This document shows positions 13,186-26,300 of a stretch of DNA of 64,000 bases, piece after piece. The DNA is taken from positions 9,151,578 through 9,215,577 of the forward strand of contig NC_091014.1 of assembly GCF_041296385.1 (NCBI RefSeq). The letters run 5' to 3'. The translations under genes and the position numbers were made by a program. How positions within the stretch are numbered: the first letter of the stretch is position 1; each line of letters begins with the position of its first letter. Under the pieces are notes generated by a model. The model had not been told where the DNA came from. It saw nothing but the letters and a program-made list of their open reading frames with translations, and did no database searches. This DNA comes from Aphelocoma coerulescens. Lineage: Eukaryota; Chordata; Aves; Passeriformes; Corvidae.

Positions 13186-13204
13186 TGGAACGCGACACCC
13201 GGTA
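13186..13204 (+). other. Possible retroviral primer-binding site
   Basis: TGGAACGCGACACCCGG begins two bases after the putative LTR end (CACA). A TGG start just past an LTR is the hallmark of a tRNA primer-binding site. The rest only loosely resembles the complement of a tRNA 3' end (tRNA-Phe was the nearest I could recall), so the tRNA is not assigned. It is followed by ordinary AT-rich DNA. Confidence 0.3.
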
Positions 13205-16200
13205 TGGAGAGGAGTTAAACAAGTCCATCACCAAATAATCACAAAATTTTAAGCATTTGTAGTAAGTGATCAAGTATTGTCAAGAAGTAGAAGCAACTGA
13301 AAAATGCTTCAGGATAAATATAGTAAAAAGTTTAAGGAAATAAACATGATCTTGTATTTATGAGATGTGCAAATGCTTTCAAGACCTTCCCTGACATCCT
13401 TCCTGACAAAAGTAATGCTCTTACAGACATTGGCTTTCCTACAGCAGTGCCTGGCCAGAAAGCCTTCACATACAGAGATGGATGATAAACAGGAATTCTA
13501 GAGAAGAGGAGAATTCTCTGGGATTAATTACCTGATTGGCTGATTGGTATGGACCAAGCAAGCTCATTCAGAGTGAAGCTTGGTTCTGTTGTCTTTGCCT
13601 CGGCAGAGATTAGAACTAGCTGAACCAGAAGGTAACATGTGAATGCTCACGTCCATATTCTGGAATTAAGATAAAATTACCTGGCTTTTCAAATTATTTC
13701 TTGGTTCCAACTGATATTTTTGAAGGTAGAATTACCATTTCATGAAAAGGATATTAAATTAAAATTCATATGCTGAGCAAACACATTCCTTGAAATTTAA
13801 ATTCTGGCAAGTGCAGTACAACTAAAGAACTGTTACAATTAATTAGTAATGATAACAAAAAATCATACTGATATTTTTAGATGTATTTAAACTCTTAAAC
13901 TTGTGAAAAACAAATGAATTTTTCATCCATTTAATGTGAGCAGATAAAGAAAGAATGCTCTACTAGGAAAATTCTTAACTTTATCTGCAAAATCTTATCT
14001 CTTTAAACAATATAAAATTTATATGCTGACCTTTCAAGAAGAAACCACTGGAAGATATTTGAGATGATAAACTTCATTGTGAATGCTGTAATACTGAGAC
14101 ACATTCACATTCTGTGCTATAAAAGTACTCTTTTTGGATGATAATTTTGACCAGCCATAAAAATCACCAAGCCCCAACTCCACCTTCTGTGTCTAATACT
14201 GCACAATTGTACTGTCAGTCATTACACTCAATACTGGGATTTTGACATTTTCAACATGACTGAAAGGGCTTATATGACTAAATTAAGCTCATTAAAATAC
14301 TGCCAACTTGAAATCTTCATGGACAAAAGGAGGAAATGTCTAATACAGATGCACTTAACCCAGTTTAACCCTCATTTTGCTTGCGAGAATAAATCTTTAG
14401 GTTTTATCACTGTAAAGAATAAATTTCTCTGTGTGTCATTGCTTTGAATAGGTTGGGTAAAAAACCTACTCAAACCAATCCAGCACTCCCAACACTGACC
14501 ATGCTTTAATCACACAAGCATGGGCAAGAGAGGGCTTTAAATTCTCAGAGCGCGTCCCAGTGGAAACATTAAAGACCTTGCTAGTGGAAATGGGCTATCT
14601 AATACCACAATAAATATAAATCTGCCTGGAAAGATCCTGATTATCCTGGAAGTCTAACAAATTGAGACACTTGGTTTTGGTTAGGAGAAAGCTTTCAGGT
14701 TCTGCAAGTGTTATCTGCCCAACATTCATTTCATCTCATGCAACACTTCTAGATTTATGTTAAACTGAGGTGTGTAAGCCCTTCTATTTTCTATTATTAT
14801 TATATTTTAGTTAAACAAAATGTTTTAGAGTTTCTGTGGCTGAGCGTGGATGAATTAGAATGCAAGCTTTGGTGGGAATTATAATTAGAAAAGCATGTTT
14901 GATCAGAAAGAAGAAAATAAAAAAAAAATAGTTAAACTGTTACAGTCCTTTGGTTTTATATTGCCATTATCAGGTCTAGAAAAATGACAATGAACCATGC
15001 TTAATATGTACTTTAAATCTGGCAAGTGTCTAATATGATGTATTACTTCAAATCAATGTTTTGAGTGAATCTTATCTGCAAGAAGACATTTGTAAAAGCC
15101 TTATGTTTTCTCATGTAAATATTCATCTCAGACTCATAATTTCACTTGTGCACATACAAATAAATGTTGAGAGTAGAAGATGGGAATTTTTCATCCAAGC
15201 TATTAATTTTTTTGTTATTAGACTAGACAATAAAGGTCTGAAATAATCTTCTATATGTCAGATGAAAACAAACTTGTAGGGCAGAAATATTTATTTCTTT
15301 GATATAATAAAAGAAGATTGTGTTTATTAGATGTTATCCAGGGATTTAAAACAATGAATCTCCTGAAGAAATCCAGGAAATACTGTTCTGGTTGGAAAAC
15401 TACCAAATTTCTAATATTTGGCTGATCATTCTGAGACTTTTTGTTCAAGCTCCAGATCTTACACGAGATTGATACCACCAGTTACATCCTTTAGTATTAT
15501 CAATATCAGTGTGTTCTTGGTAACTTCTGATCTCTCTGGATATGGCTTAAAATCATAGTTTATTTTGTGTTGCCTTTATATGCATTAAGGATTCAAAGCA
15601 TTCATGCAGAGTGTAAGTATATGCTGTAACTGACAGAATCTCAACATCAAAATCTGCAGCTGGTCACCTGAGACTCTCTTTGCACACAGCATAGTTAGCA
15701 GAGATATATTTCATCACATCTTAAAATAAATGTCAAAAATGGGTCAAGTGTATCATACCCTGGAAGTCCTGATTTCTGTCTATTGACATTTGCAAACTCA
15801 GCTCTTGATGTCTGCTGCAGAAATCTGAGCACAAGTGTTTATACTTTCATTGTCAGATATGATTAGGAACTTGCAAATAGCACTGATATGATTGGAGAAA
15901 CGTTCCTGAGGCATCTACTCCAAATCTGTCCAGCTGTTGAAGAGATGTATTTATTCCACAATGAGAATTAAAAAAAAAAAATCCATTTGGAGGTATGATA
16001 ATTTCATTTTCTCTGACTTTGGGATTCCAGTGGCACATGCAGGGGCACAGGTTTATGTGTGCTGATTGCAAAATTCATGAGAAGGCAATGCAGCTTGACA
16101 TGACAGCTAATGAGCACCAAGTTCACATTTTGTCAGTAGTACAGGCTGCACTAAGCAATGAAAGAAATATTAAGTGATAACAAGTATTCTGCTTGACATG

Positions 16201-16934
16201 AATAGTCATGAAAAAAAGAAAGAAAGCAATAGTAAGGCTCAAAAGGATGAAATTCCTTAAAGTACTAAAAAAAACCCAAACCCTGATATTTAGAGCAGTT
16301 GAAGACAAAGAGTTTTGGTCAGGGAGGATAAAGAAACTAATTGTTACAGCAGAGAACACAATAGGATGACAGAAGATAAAATTACAAGCAGAAGAGGGCC
16401 AAGTAGTTCTTTCTGTGTCTTTCGGAGTTGTTGATAATTGACAGTTCTTGGATTCAAACCAAAAGTCTTGCTATATTTGATATAAAGATAACCCCAATAG
16501 CTTGGAGGGAGTTTCATGAGTGTATTTTATCTCACTTCATGAAAACAATCTGTATTTTTAACTGATAACAAGTTCATTTCTGTAGAGTAGGAAAGAAAGG
16601 TGTGGAAAAATGACTGATTCCCAAATATGATAAGAAAATAAGGTAGTGTTTAGTTTAGAAGGTGTGTCTGACAGCAAGCTCTAATTTATATGCCCAAAAG
16701 CCTTGGAAAATCTGGGGCAGGGGGAAATAAACCTTAACAAAAATAGAACAACCATCATTCTGAGGTATAATTTACCTCCATTAAGGAGGCAATACATATC
16801 ATGCCTTGTTTTGAGCAAAGCCCCTGGACATACGGAGGTTAGATCCAGTAGCAATTAAACCAGTGCCTCTGGAACAGTGCACATTTTCTGGTGTGTAACA
16901 CAGGGTAAGGAAAAATGGGGATTTATTCAACTAC
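13205..16934. other. AT-rich non-coding DNA
   Basis: No gene, RNA or transposon recognised. Open frames are all under 80 codons. Confidence 0.6.
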
Positions 16935-17063
16935 AAAGGAAAAGGAAGGAAGGAAGGAAGGAAGGAAGGAAGGAAGGAAGGAAGGAAGGAAGGAAGGAAG
17001 GAAGGAAGGAAGGAAGGAAGGAAGGAAGGAAGGAAAAGAGAGAAAGAGAGAAAGAGAAAGAAA

Positions 17064-17143
<80 letters not shown>

Positions 17144-17144
17144 G

Positions 17145-17211
<67 letters not shown>
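16935..17211 (+). repeat. 277-nt pure purine tract: (GGAA)23 then (GAAA)n
   Basis: Every base from 16935 to 17211 is A or G. It opens with 23 GGAA units (16944-17035), passes through a mixed AAAGAGAG/GAGAAAGA zone (17036-17062), then becomes near-perfect GAAA repeats, broken once by GAGA at about 17141-17146. The open frames predicted on both strands (Glu/Lys/Arg or Phe/Leu/Ser repeats) are simple translations of the repeat and not genes. Long homopurine mirror repeats can form triplex (H-) DNA, and GGAA microsatellites can bind ETS factors; both are general knowledge, not shown here. Length is probably polymorphic and error-prone in assembly. Confidence 0.98.
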
Positions 17212-20200
17212 CAAAAATAGAAATACATGTATGTTGTTTATCCAGTATTCAAAACCATAGTATCAGTACGTGGGATACAAGATTGAATTATCATAGTTGA
17301 ACTCATTACTGTCTGTCACCTAATTCAAATGGTTTTCTGGAAATAATGGATATTATTAGCCCACCGCCAGCTGTGAGGTTATAAAGTATTTGTGAGATTT
17401 TTAAATTGATTTGCATTGTGTCATGTCTAAAACAGGATGAGCTCAAATATGAATGTGCAATAACTTGTCTAAATCTGAATTAGGCTGTGTACTCAAGTCA
17501 CTGAGCCTTTGGATCGACACGCAGTCACTAAGGAGCATGCAGTACTTCTTTCATATCTATGGAAAAAATAACCTTGATTTCATGCAGCAACAAATTTTTA
17601 AACTGTCTAGGACAACTTTCTCCTTCCAAATCAACATGATTTTTGAAGACGACAACAAAGGAAATCTGCATTCACAAAAGGCAGACAGGTCAATTTTTGA
17701 GAAGTTACGTTTTACTGCAAGAACGGATTTAATCCAATCAGGTCAAAATCACACACTTCCAAAGTATCACATGGATCAGAAATTTGCAGTGTTCATTTCT
17801 GGGATTTTTTGTTTGGTTTTGTTTTTTTTTTTTCCTCTTTATTCACAAATTCTTATGTACAGGGAAACCGGTCTTAGTTATTTAATTAGTTTCATTAAAA
17901 CTAATTCTGGTGCACCTCTCTTAAAGGAAGACTGTCCCTGAAGACAACAAAACCATAAAAGATCATTAAAAACTGATTAAATGCGGACTGTTCTGGAAAA
18001 CTGAGTTCAGGGCCACTGGACACCTCACTATAATCCTAAAAGTTTAGCCCAGCTAAAGCTCTGTGACTTCATTGAATCAGGAATTACAGTCTGTCAGATT
18101 AATTACTCTTCCAAGGGAAACCATGGAAGCTGTGGCTTACCTGTTTTTTTACAGGGAAGGAGACTCTAGGGAAAAATCCACTTAACCCTTTCTTGGAGTT
18201 AGCAAAATGGTCATTGAACTGGAAATGCTTCAAAACAATCTGAGTTCAATAAACCACTCCTGAATTAAGCTGTTAATTAAATTTTCCAACCAGTTCTAAA
18301 GAAAAACATGAAATATTTAAGTTTCTGGGTCTTTCAAATGATAGTAACTGAAAGGGAAATGCATTTATAAATTTCTTTCCAATGTAAATTAACCAGGTTT
18401 AGAGTACACACAAGGGTCCATTTAGAAAGAGAAATGAGGAGTTTTGATTGTTCAACAGCCAACAGACTTATCTGCTCCCAGCAGAGTCTCCTTGGTGTTG
18501 AAACACTGCTCTTGTGTCTAAATGGAAAGCAAAAAATGATCTGTTTAAAGAAAATTCTGGTGTTGGTGTTGGGTACTCATGAAAAGTGGGACTTTTTAAG
18601 GAAACATGCTAACTTCCTATATGCAATTACCAGCATGCTGTTTTTTCCTTTAAATCTACAGTTAGACATGAGCCTGCTTGGCAGCCTATAGGAGAATCAT
18701 TAAAAGATGCAATCTGTTCCAGTTACAGTAACCTGCAGCGAATGTTTCATAATTCATAACTGTGGAGGTGTTGAATCCATACCTGAAACATTCATATCCT
18801 TAAAGCACATAAACAACTTAAGTGTCAAGGAGTCTTTAACCACAAAGTTTCATTATGCTATTTAAATTCACACCTAAGGCTGCGGGGTAGGGTTGTTAAC
18901 AGCTGATTTGGAATAAAGTATACACTAGGTAGGGTTTATTCTATTAGACTGACTCTGTATTTTTTCCATAGAGCTTGATGTATGAAATGAATGTATTAAA
19001 TTAATGCAGTAAATGAAACTTGATTGTTTGTGTTTTAAACATAGATCTTTATAAATATAATTGATGGTATGGCTGTATTTTCCATTATGCAATGACATTT
19101 TGCATAGTTACCAGCTGCTAATGAGGTTTTAAGAAACTGCATTTTTAAAAATCAGACTATGTATGCTTATGGACTGTATCTGGCAGCCTCAGAGAAAGCC
19201 TGTCACACCAAACAAGTTATTTTTCTGTGAGTTATCTGATAAGTGGTCTGTATCCGTGCAGTGCTCTAATGTAAATCTTTAAAAAATGTAAGAAAACCTC
19301 AATATGATCACAATATGGTCCTGGGTGTTTTGTAAAGCCAACAACTCTTCCAGCCAACTTAATATTCCAGCCCTGGGAGGGACTCCTCCCTGTGTTTTGG
19401 GAGCTCTACAAGTTGTTTCTGAAATTCCAATATAATTACTAGCTTTATACCAGAAATCCCATGGAAGAGGCCTGATTGGAATGTATGCATTTTCAAAAAC
19501 TGTATGATTTTTTTAAAGGCTTCTTTTTGTTTTGTTCTTCTGTTTAATGGAACTGACTCCAACCTCAGCCTTATAAGAACAGAAATACTTTCCTTTCCAA
19601 CATGTCAAAATATGGTCACTTGCTCAGCTTCAGAAAGATTACATTCATATTCTTGTCCATGCTGCTTCTCATGCTACATCCACAGAGCTATCCCTTTAAC
19701 TTCCAAAGCCTTCCCAAAAATTGTTCTCTGGGCTGCTTACAAATAAGCAAGCTAACATCAAGATAAGACCTTTGACCACTATTAGTGATCACCAGATAGA
19801 CCAATATTATTTAATTTCCTTAAAAGCCCTTGGCTGCCTCTGCATAACAGTTTCACCTCCACATTTATTTTTCAGCCTTTGGTAATATGGGCTCAAGGTC
19901 CAGTAGGCCTCCTCTCCATACAATGTAAATACTGTGGCATTTTATAAAAACAGACTTGGCAACGGGATTTAGATCAAGATTAGCAGACTTACAAGAAAGA
20001 CACTTTCATGTGAGGTATTTAAGATCCTTTCTTATTTATTGACAAGATAGTCAACATCATCAATAGGATTTGTGAAGCCCTACAATTCACCTTAAAGAGA
20101 CAAAACAAATTCAGGTCAGTGTCTCAGACTTAGGCATCTAAAGACATTTGGGATGCTTGAGAGTGTCCAAGATAGAGAGACAGAACTGACATCTCACACG

Positions 20201-21380
20201 CTACCAATGATCTTTTGAAGCAACACTTCAGGTCATTTCAAATTACAATGGAGGTCTAAATTGCATCCTTAGTCTGAATTCCACATTTTGCATGTAGAAG
20301 GTAATTTAGACTATGTAAATTTATTCTGTTATTTAGAAGGAGAGCCAAAGTATCTGTGGCAGAAAAACACTGGGAAATTTGTATGAGTGATGAGCTACCT
20401 TGAGCCCATTATAAATATTATCTCTATTCAGATGTATATCCAAAATTCTTTTCTATAGACACCTTCCTGGGGTTGTGCATGTGTTCATTTGGTCTTCCCC
20501 AGTCTGGCAAACTGTCTATTTCTAAACCTATGCAATTCCTGTGATTAATGCCTGATGCCAAGACCAAGGGAGACACACTTCTCAGAACTATTTCCCTCTA
20601 AACCACTCAGTCTATGATGTAGATAAAAGATACCAGCTGGACAAGTTGCTTGTATCTTTCCTTCCAGAAGAGAACACATTCTGAAAGTCTAGTAAAGAAG
20701 ACTTATTTTGATCTAGCTGGTGGTTAAACTGGTTCTGATCTAGTAATTGCTCTTTTAAAATACATTTTCTACAGGACTGTAGCCTAAATTTAGCATAGTG
20801 AATGTTTTTGTTCAAAGGCCATGCTAGTCAACAATTTCCAGTACTGGAAAATATTATAAAAATTACTGGGAACAGCAGGCTGTCTGTTTTTTCCAAAAGC
20901 ATTAGAAATTACCAGCTCTGAAATGAGACCCAGGCTCCCAGCTAGCCTGGAAAAGGAATAAGAACCACCTATTTCTCCAATACAGTTCTTGAATTAATTC
21001 TGGCTTCTGGTTGGAAACATAACTCATTTTCCTTTCATTTTTACGTTCTTGAAAGTTTTTTTGATTAAAACTGGGAGGTGACATGACAGGAGAATGCCAA
21101 CTTTGTGCTGCTTGTTTCTTGAGTACAAGAAAACTTGTTCCCTGATGGAGACCTCATGGAAAAGTTCTGTAAGTCAGAGGACAGAGGGGTTGAAGGAGAG
21201 AGGGAGAAGGGAGAAAAGGACGAGAAAGTGGGAGATTAGTGAAAGAAGAAGCTGAAAACAGAAAGCTGTAAAGTGGAAACTACAAAATTTTTGGGTTGCT
21301 GCTTTCAGGATTTTGTTCTGGAAAGGAGGACTTGATTGTTTTTTGAAAGGAGCAAGTCTGGGAAAGCAAGTAGAGGCAGA
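17212..21380. other. AT-rich non-coding DNA
   Basis: No gene recognised. The longest open frame is 162 codons (17453-17941 plus). It shows no family resemblance, and its Phe-rich end (around 17805-17845) comes from a T-run, so I treat it as chance. Confidence 0.55.
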
Positions 21381-21458
21381 AATGATCTCTGGCCTAAGCT
21401 TTCACAGCAGCTTGGCTGAAATGATCTCTGGCCTAAGCTTTCACAGCAGCTTGGCTGA
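21381..21458 (+). repeat. Perfect 39-bp tandem duplication
   Basis: The unit AATGATCTCTGGCCTAAGCT... occupies 21381-21419 and is repeated without a mismatch at 21420-21458. On the minus strand it reads as a repeated 13-residue block in a 90-codon frame (21305-21577) that I do not consider a gene. The identity of the copies implies a recent duplication or continuing homogenisation. Confidence 0.95.
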
Positions 21459-23018
21459 GCTGTAGACAATTTTACAGTGGAGATGAGACAAGTTTGGAGA
21501 CAGGCTTGAGCATGGAATAGGGTTGAACTCCAAAAGCCACAGGTTTTTAAAGAAAAATGAGAGGTTGTGTAAGGCATTAAAGAGCATCTGAACTGGAGAC
21601 CTTGGCTATGCTATTATGATAGTTTTGCCTTCACTGGGTGATACAAATTGTAGTGCCTTTGCTGTGAGTTGAAAATCAATGTTTTTCAGAAATGAAGAAG
21701 AAAATATTTCAGTGAAACCTTATCAGATTCATCTCTGTACAAACAGCAACTGTTATCTATCTCAGAGGCTTTAAGTAAATGTTACTATTTGCATAATTGC
21801 AGATAAACACATTTAATGAATAGGAAACTTTGACATATTCTGAAAAAGCTTCTTAAAAGAAAACCAAACCCAAACTCAACACAAACAACAGAAAAACCAA
21901 CCGAAATCCTGTATGAGAAGCATTTCATTTCAGTTTATTCCATCCTTGATTAATTTAAAGGAAAATATTTTATTCTAGAAGCATGGTTTAAGAATAAATC
22001 TCTGTTCAAGTCGGCACTGGAGTAGTTGCTTAATTTCCATTGGCACCTGTGGGACCTAAGCATATGATTCATATTAGACAGATGCTTAAGTGCTTCCCTG
22101 AATAGGACTGTGACACAGTGACCCAGCCCCAAAAGTGTATTAATGCATTACATGCAGTCTCTATAATATGCCAGTAAACCAGAAATAAAATGTCTGCTTG
22201 TGCCAAAAACATCTCATGATATGTAGCTGACTGAATGGTACACTGTAGGTTTACTACTGTAACTCATTTTTATCACTGCAGTTCAGCTGATTTTCCGAGA
22301 GAAAAGGTAAACAGGATAGAAGAATCAGCACTCCATGACTGCTCTGTACCTAAAAGAGATTTATTCTCAAATAAGCTTAGGAACATTCCTTCTGCATTCT
22401 GATAGACAGCAATCAGCTAGAAGAAAGGCCATGCTATTCCTGGGGCTCTCAAACAGTAGAGAAATAAAAGGATTCCTGAGACACAGACTGAAACTTTGCC
22501 AGCACTCAGAAGAAAATCCTCAAATGTAAGTGAAAGGCAGAAATACAGTGGAAGAATAAATTCATTCAGCAACTCCTCAGTTCACTCGTTGAGAAATACC
22601 CTCCCATATGACAGCTAGGATAAGACACATTTTGTTTCCCTATTTTTATCAATTTATTTTATAGGTGCGTCCTGTTTTACAATGATGTATATTTATAATG
22701 ATGTATCTTACTCTTTTGCTTAGCTGGAATACAATTTGTCCTCCTATTAAGTCCAGAATTCAAAGTGATTAGATAAATCTGGGGGAGTACATAACACATG
22801 TTCAAGCAAAACCCCCCAATAAATCAGTGTTGCAAGTAAATTCATTGTAGGGTCTGTATTTTGAGAGGAATTAGGGGATTGAGAGTGATGGTGTGCTCTT
22901 GCTAAATTCCAGTGGTTGGATCAAGGTCTGAAGGAAACTGCTCCTAGATGGCAATAGGCAATTCATGACTAGAACTACACTGTCCCAGGGAAATAAATAC
23001 TTAATTGCTCATTAATAC
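21459..23018. other. AT-rich non-coding DNA
   Basis: Nothing recognisable; open frames are under 91 codons. Confidence 0.6.
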
Positions 23019-23398
23019 TGTCCCCGCCCGGCTCTGTGGGGTCCCGCGTGCCCCCACAGAAGCACGGGTGGGTTCAGTGCTACAGTCGGTAGCAAAGAGT
23101 CCAGAAGGGCGTTTGTGTTTTCCACCAGGAGCATTTATTGCTGCTGCAGCGTCCAAGGGTGCAGAGGCAGATACCAACATGAGCCCAAAGCTCACAGTTT
23201 TATCCGGAGGCGGGGAAAAGGCGGGACCAGGGAACGGGGACCAATGGGGAACTCTGGGGGAGTAACGAGGGGTAGAGGCTGACAGCCAACCGGGGAATCC
23301 AAACTGGGATAGATTAGCATAACAGAACAAGCATCCCGGGAAAAGCCCTTTTGGTCACCCTAACGTAAAGTGGTTCCTGTGGTACTGGGGACTTGTCA
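23019..23398 (-). mobile_element. ERVK-like LTR, minus strand
   Basis: A CpG-rich block in AT-rich surroundings. Read on the minus strand it has an inverted CCAAT region (CCCATTGGTCCCC, 23237-23249), a TATA-like GGATAAAACTG (23197-23207), a polyadenylation signal AATAAA (23142-23147), a U5-like region with GGACTCTTTGC, and a GC-rich end GGCGGGGACA at 23019. The order U3-R-U5 and the spacing (TATA to AATAAA about 55 bp, compact R) fit short avian ERVK-type LTRs. The 3' terminus (CA) is clear. The 5' end is uncertain, somewhere between about 23340 and 23400. No internal retroviral sequence adjoins it, so it is probably a solo LTR. The 109-codon minus-strand frame across it (23001-23330) is a by-product. 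Confidence 0.65.
23142..23249 (-). promoter_or_regulatory. LTR promoter and polyadenylation elements
   Basis: Minus-strand order: CCAAT-type box (23237-23249), TATA-like ATAAAA (near 23200), AATAAA (23142-23147). These are the expected promoter and poly(A) signals of the LTR; activity is unknown. Confidence 0.5.
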
Positions 23399-26300
23399 TA
23401 CTGCGAATTCTCTGTCCCTTGTAGTGTATGTTCACCGGCCACCATAGCTCATTGCACTTAAAACTGCTGCAGCTGGAAGACTAGGATGAAAAAACCCCAG
23501 ACAACTGGAGTTGGAGAAGTCACAATATGTAGGTGAAGATGTGCAGGAGATTAATTGAAGAAGGTGAAGTCCGTCCTATGTAGATGGATGCAGGGGCTAG
23601 GGAAGCTCAAGCACAGAGAAACTCTGATTGGAGAACTAAAATTCAGAGGGGTGTCTTGAGCTTGGGAATGCCACTTGGAAGATGGATCCCATGGGAGAGT
23701 GTGGAACACAGAGCAGAAGAATAAGAGAAGTCTAGAGATGACAGTGAAAAATATTACCACCTACAGGCAGGGATCGTGGCTATAAAGTACAGAGAGAGCA
23801 GAAGTAATTTGTTACCACGCAGGTTTGCATCGAGGAAGATGAGACAAATTCAGGCTGCTTTAGAGACTCCCAGAGTATCTCATCAATACAAAATTGATTT
23901 ATAAAATTCCTGCAATTACCTTGATTTAAGGAAGCAGTAAAAATTAGTCTATGTTGTAGCCGCGAACATTTGCTCTACAATCCTGATGGGCTGTGACAGC
24001 AGTAAAAGCATGAGAATTACTTCAGGATTACTTCAGATCACCTACTCACAGATGATGGATATGGCACTTCAAGAAGTCATCCACACATATTTCCATGAAA
24101 AGTAACTCAGCAAAACCAGTAAACAGCAGATTGAAAAGGTCTGGAAAGCATTACCAAGGAAAGTGGATGTGCCATAGAGTAGTAAGGGCCATCCACTAGT
24201 GAGGGAGAGAGAAGACAAGGAGGCCACTTGGGGCAAAACATCTCAATCAGGGCCAGTGCCCCTCAACCACGAGCAGGGCAGGCCAGGGCATCAGACATCT
24301 CCACAGGGATGGGGACAGGATGAGGCCAGCCTGTGGCATTGTCCTGTGGGTGGGGGTCAGGATCCAAATGAGGGAGGAGGGCCAGAGTCAGCCCCAGACT
24401 GTGATGGCCACGCAAGGCAGTGGGGGTGGAGCAGTGCCCGATTCCCAAGAATGGTAACATGTGCACTGAGGAATGCCACAACTGCGAATTTCAAATGTTA
24501 AGTGTTGAAGAAGATTTAAACAACAAGGTTTAAATTACTCTGTTTAAATTGATTATCATAGTTTCTGAATTGAACCTGAATTTTGGTGCAATGACTGACT
24601 TGTAATCTAACCAATGAAAGATAATACATGACTGTTTCCCATGCTGCTGCCAAATAGTCAGTGTTCATATAGCATTAACACTTGCTACTTTTTCTAAAGG
24701 GACTAAAACATGTATTTGCTCTGACCTGACTGATTTTTGATTTTTTTCATGGAAGATGATTCTATTTTATATGTTGCTAAGATGGCCCTGCAGGTAAACT
24801 TTCTAAATCCTCTTATCTTTATTGAAATTGCCCAAAGAAATGGGGGAAGTGAGCTTGATTCCCACCTTACTCTCTCTGGCCCTAGAGACTTGGCTTTGAT
24901 GGTGATTACCTTGTCTCAGAGGACTTACACAGAAAACAACTGCTTTGAATTCCTGGGTTGATACAGATCTGAAATCATCACCCACCTCTCTCTTTTTTAT
25001 CTTCAAAAGAACAAACAAAATTCCACACAACTATTTAAATGAGCCTAAAGTGCGAGGTGTTAAAATATTTCCCACAAAAGGCTTATTGAGGAAAACCTGT
25101 TCTGTTATTCAAGCATGTCCAAATCCACAATATGCATGCATGTTCTGTTTTCACACAAAAATCATGGTAGGAAATATTAAAACAGAATACAAGAATTCTC
25201 TAAAAAAAACCCCTCCAAATTTCGTTTGATTGCAGTTGTAATGTATTTGTGTGCCTAAAGCATCACTGCTGTGTTGCTTTGTGAATCAAAAAGCATTTTT
25301 ATTTTTAGATGTTCTTTCAGGCATGGATGGAACTTCTAATCAACATAAACAATTTCATCCTTTGTTACCTTCTATAAATTGTATAAAAGATCCTATTTAC
25401 ATTGAGGGGGCACAGAACAAAATTTCACATATTGCAGAAGGTTGCCTAGTATAATGTGGGATTGAAGGTGCCTTGCATAAAGAAAAAAGCAAATCACACC
25501 TGTTTTCTCAGTGAATTTACTGGCAAATGCAGATCTTCTCACAAGGCAGTGTCCCAATACAATACCTGTGTTTGAAAGTAGGAGCAAAAGAGGGAAGTTT
25601 GCTCCTTCCTTACTTCATTTGGTCTTGCTTTATCTTTCTTTATGAACCTAACTAAATATCAAGTGTATAAAAACCACTTGGAAGTGGAAAAAACAACAAA
25701 ATACCACAATGCATTCCTTGACTAGGATGCTCCTCCCGAAGCAGAACTCTTGGAATATGGTGTTGGCACACCAAGCCCGTATTCAGGCAGGGACTGTGAG
25801 CTGGGTGATAAGGCACTTCCTTCAACCCAGACTTTTTCTCATCCAATCTGTCAGATGTTGTTTGTCCATTTCCCTGCATCATTGTGAGCCTTAATCACTT
25901 AGGACAATGCTCATATAATCACCAGTGGAGAAAGGTTAAGGGTCTTAATGTGCCCCAAGCACTATAAAACCTCAGAGAAGAGGTTCAGTGACTGAACAAT
26001 ATTATCTTAAAGGCTAAAGATGTTTTTTTCTCCTTAATGCATACAACTAGACATGCTCTTACTGTAATGAGCAGAAGTGGCTATGAAGGTCATTGACAAT
26101 ACTCTGTATTTATAGAACCATTTATAAATATTCCTTTTGCTTCCCATCATTGTGGAGGAGTTTTACAATCCTTTCCTTTCATCAAGCTGGCCAATGACAC
26201 AATTTCTTCTACAAAATTTTTGGAGCATGTGTGGAACTTGGAACAATAGTCAGGAATTTGGATGTATGTGTTTAGGCTGTTCCATATTCTTCAGAATTAT

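Noticed and set aside
16935..17211. Repeat array considered as CRISPR or satellite
   Set aside because: There are no spacers; it is a simple tetranucleotide repeat.
16877..17260. Open frames of 95-127 codons on both strands
   Set aside because: They are translations of the GGAA/GAAA microsatellite.
17453..17941. 162-codon open frame as a possible novel gene
   Set aside because: No family resemblance, no splice or promoter context, and a Phe-rich stretch that comes from a T-run. One or two such frames are expected by chance in six frames over 64 kb.
23001..23330. 109-codon minus-strand frame
   Set aside because: It spans the LTR promoter and poly(A) region and has no protein family signal.
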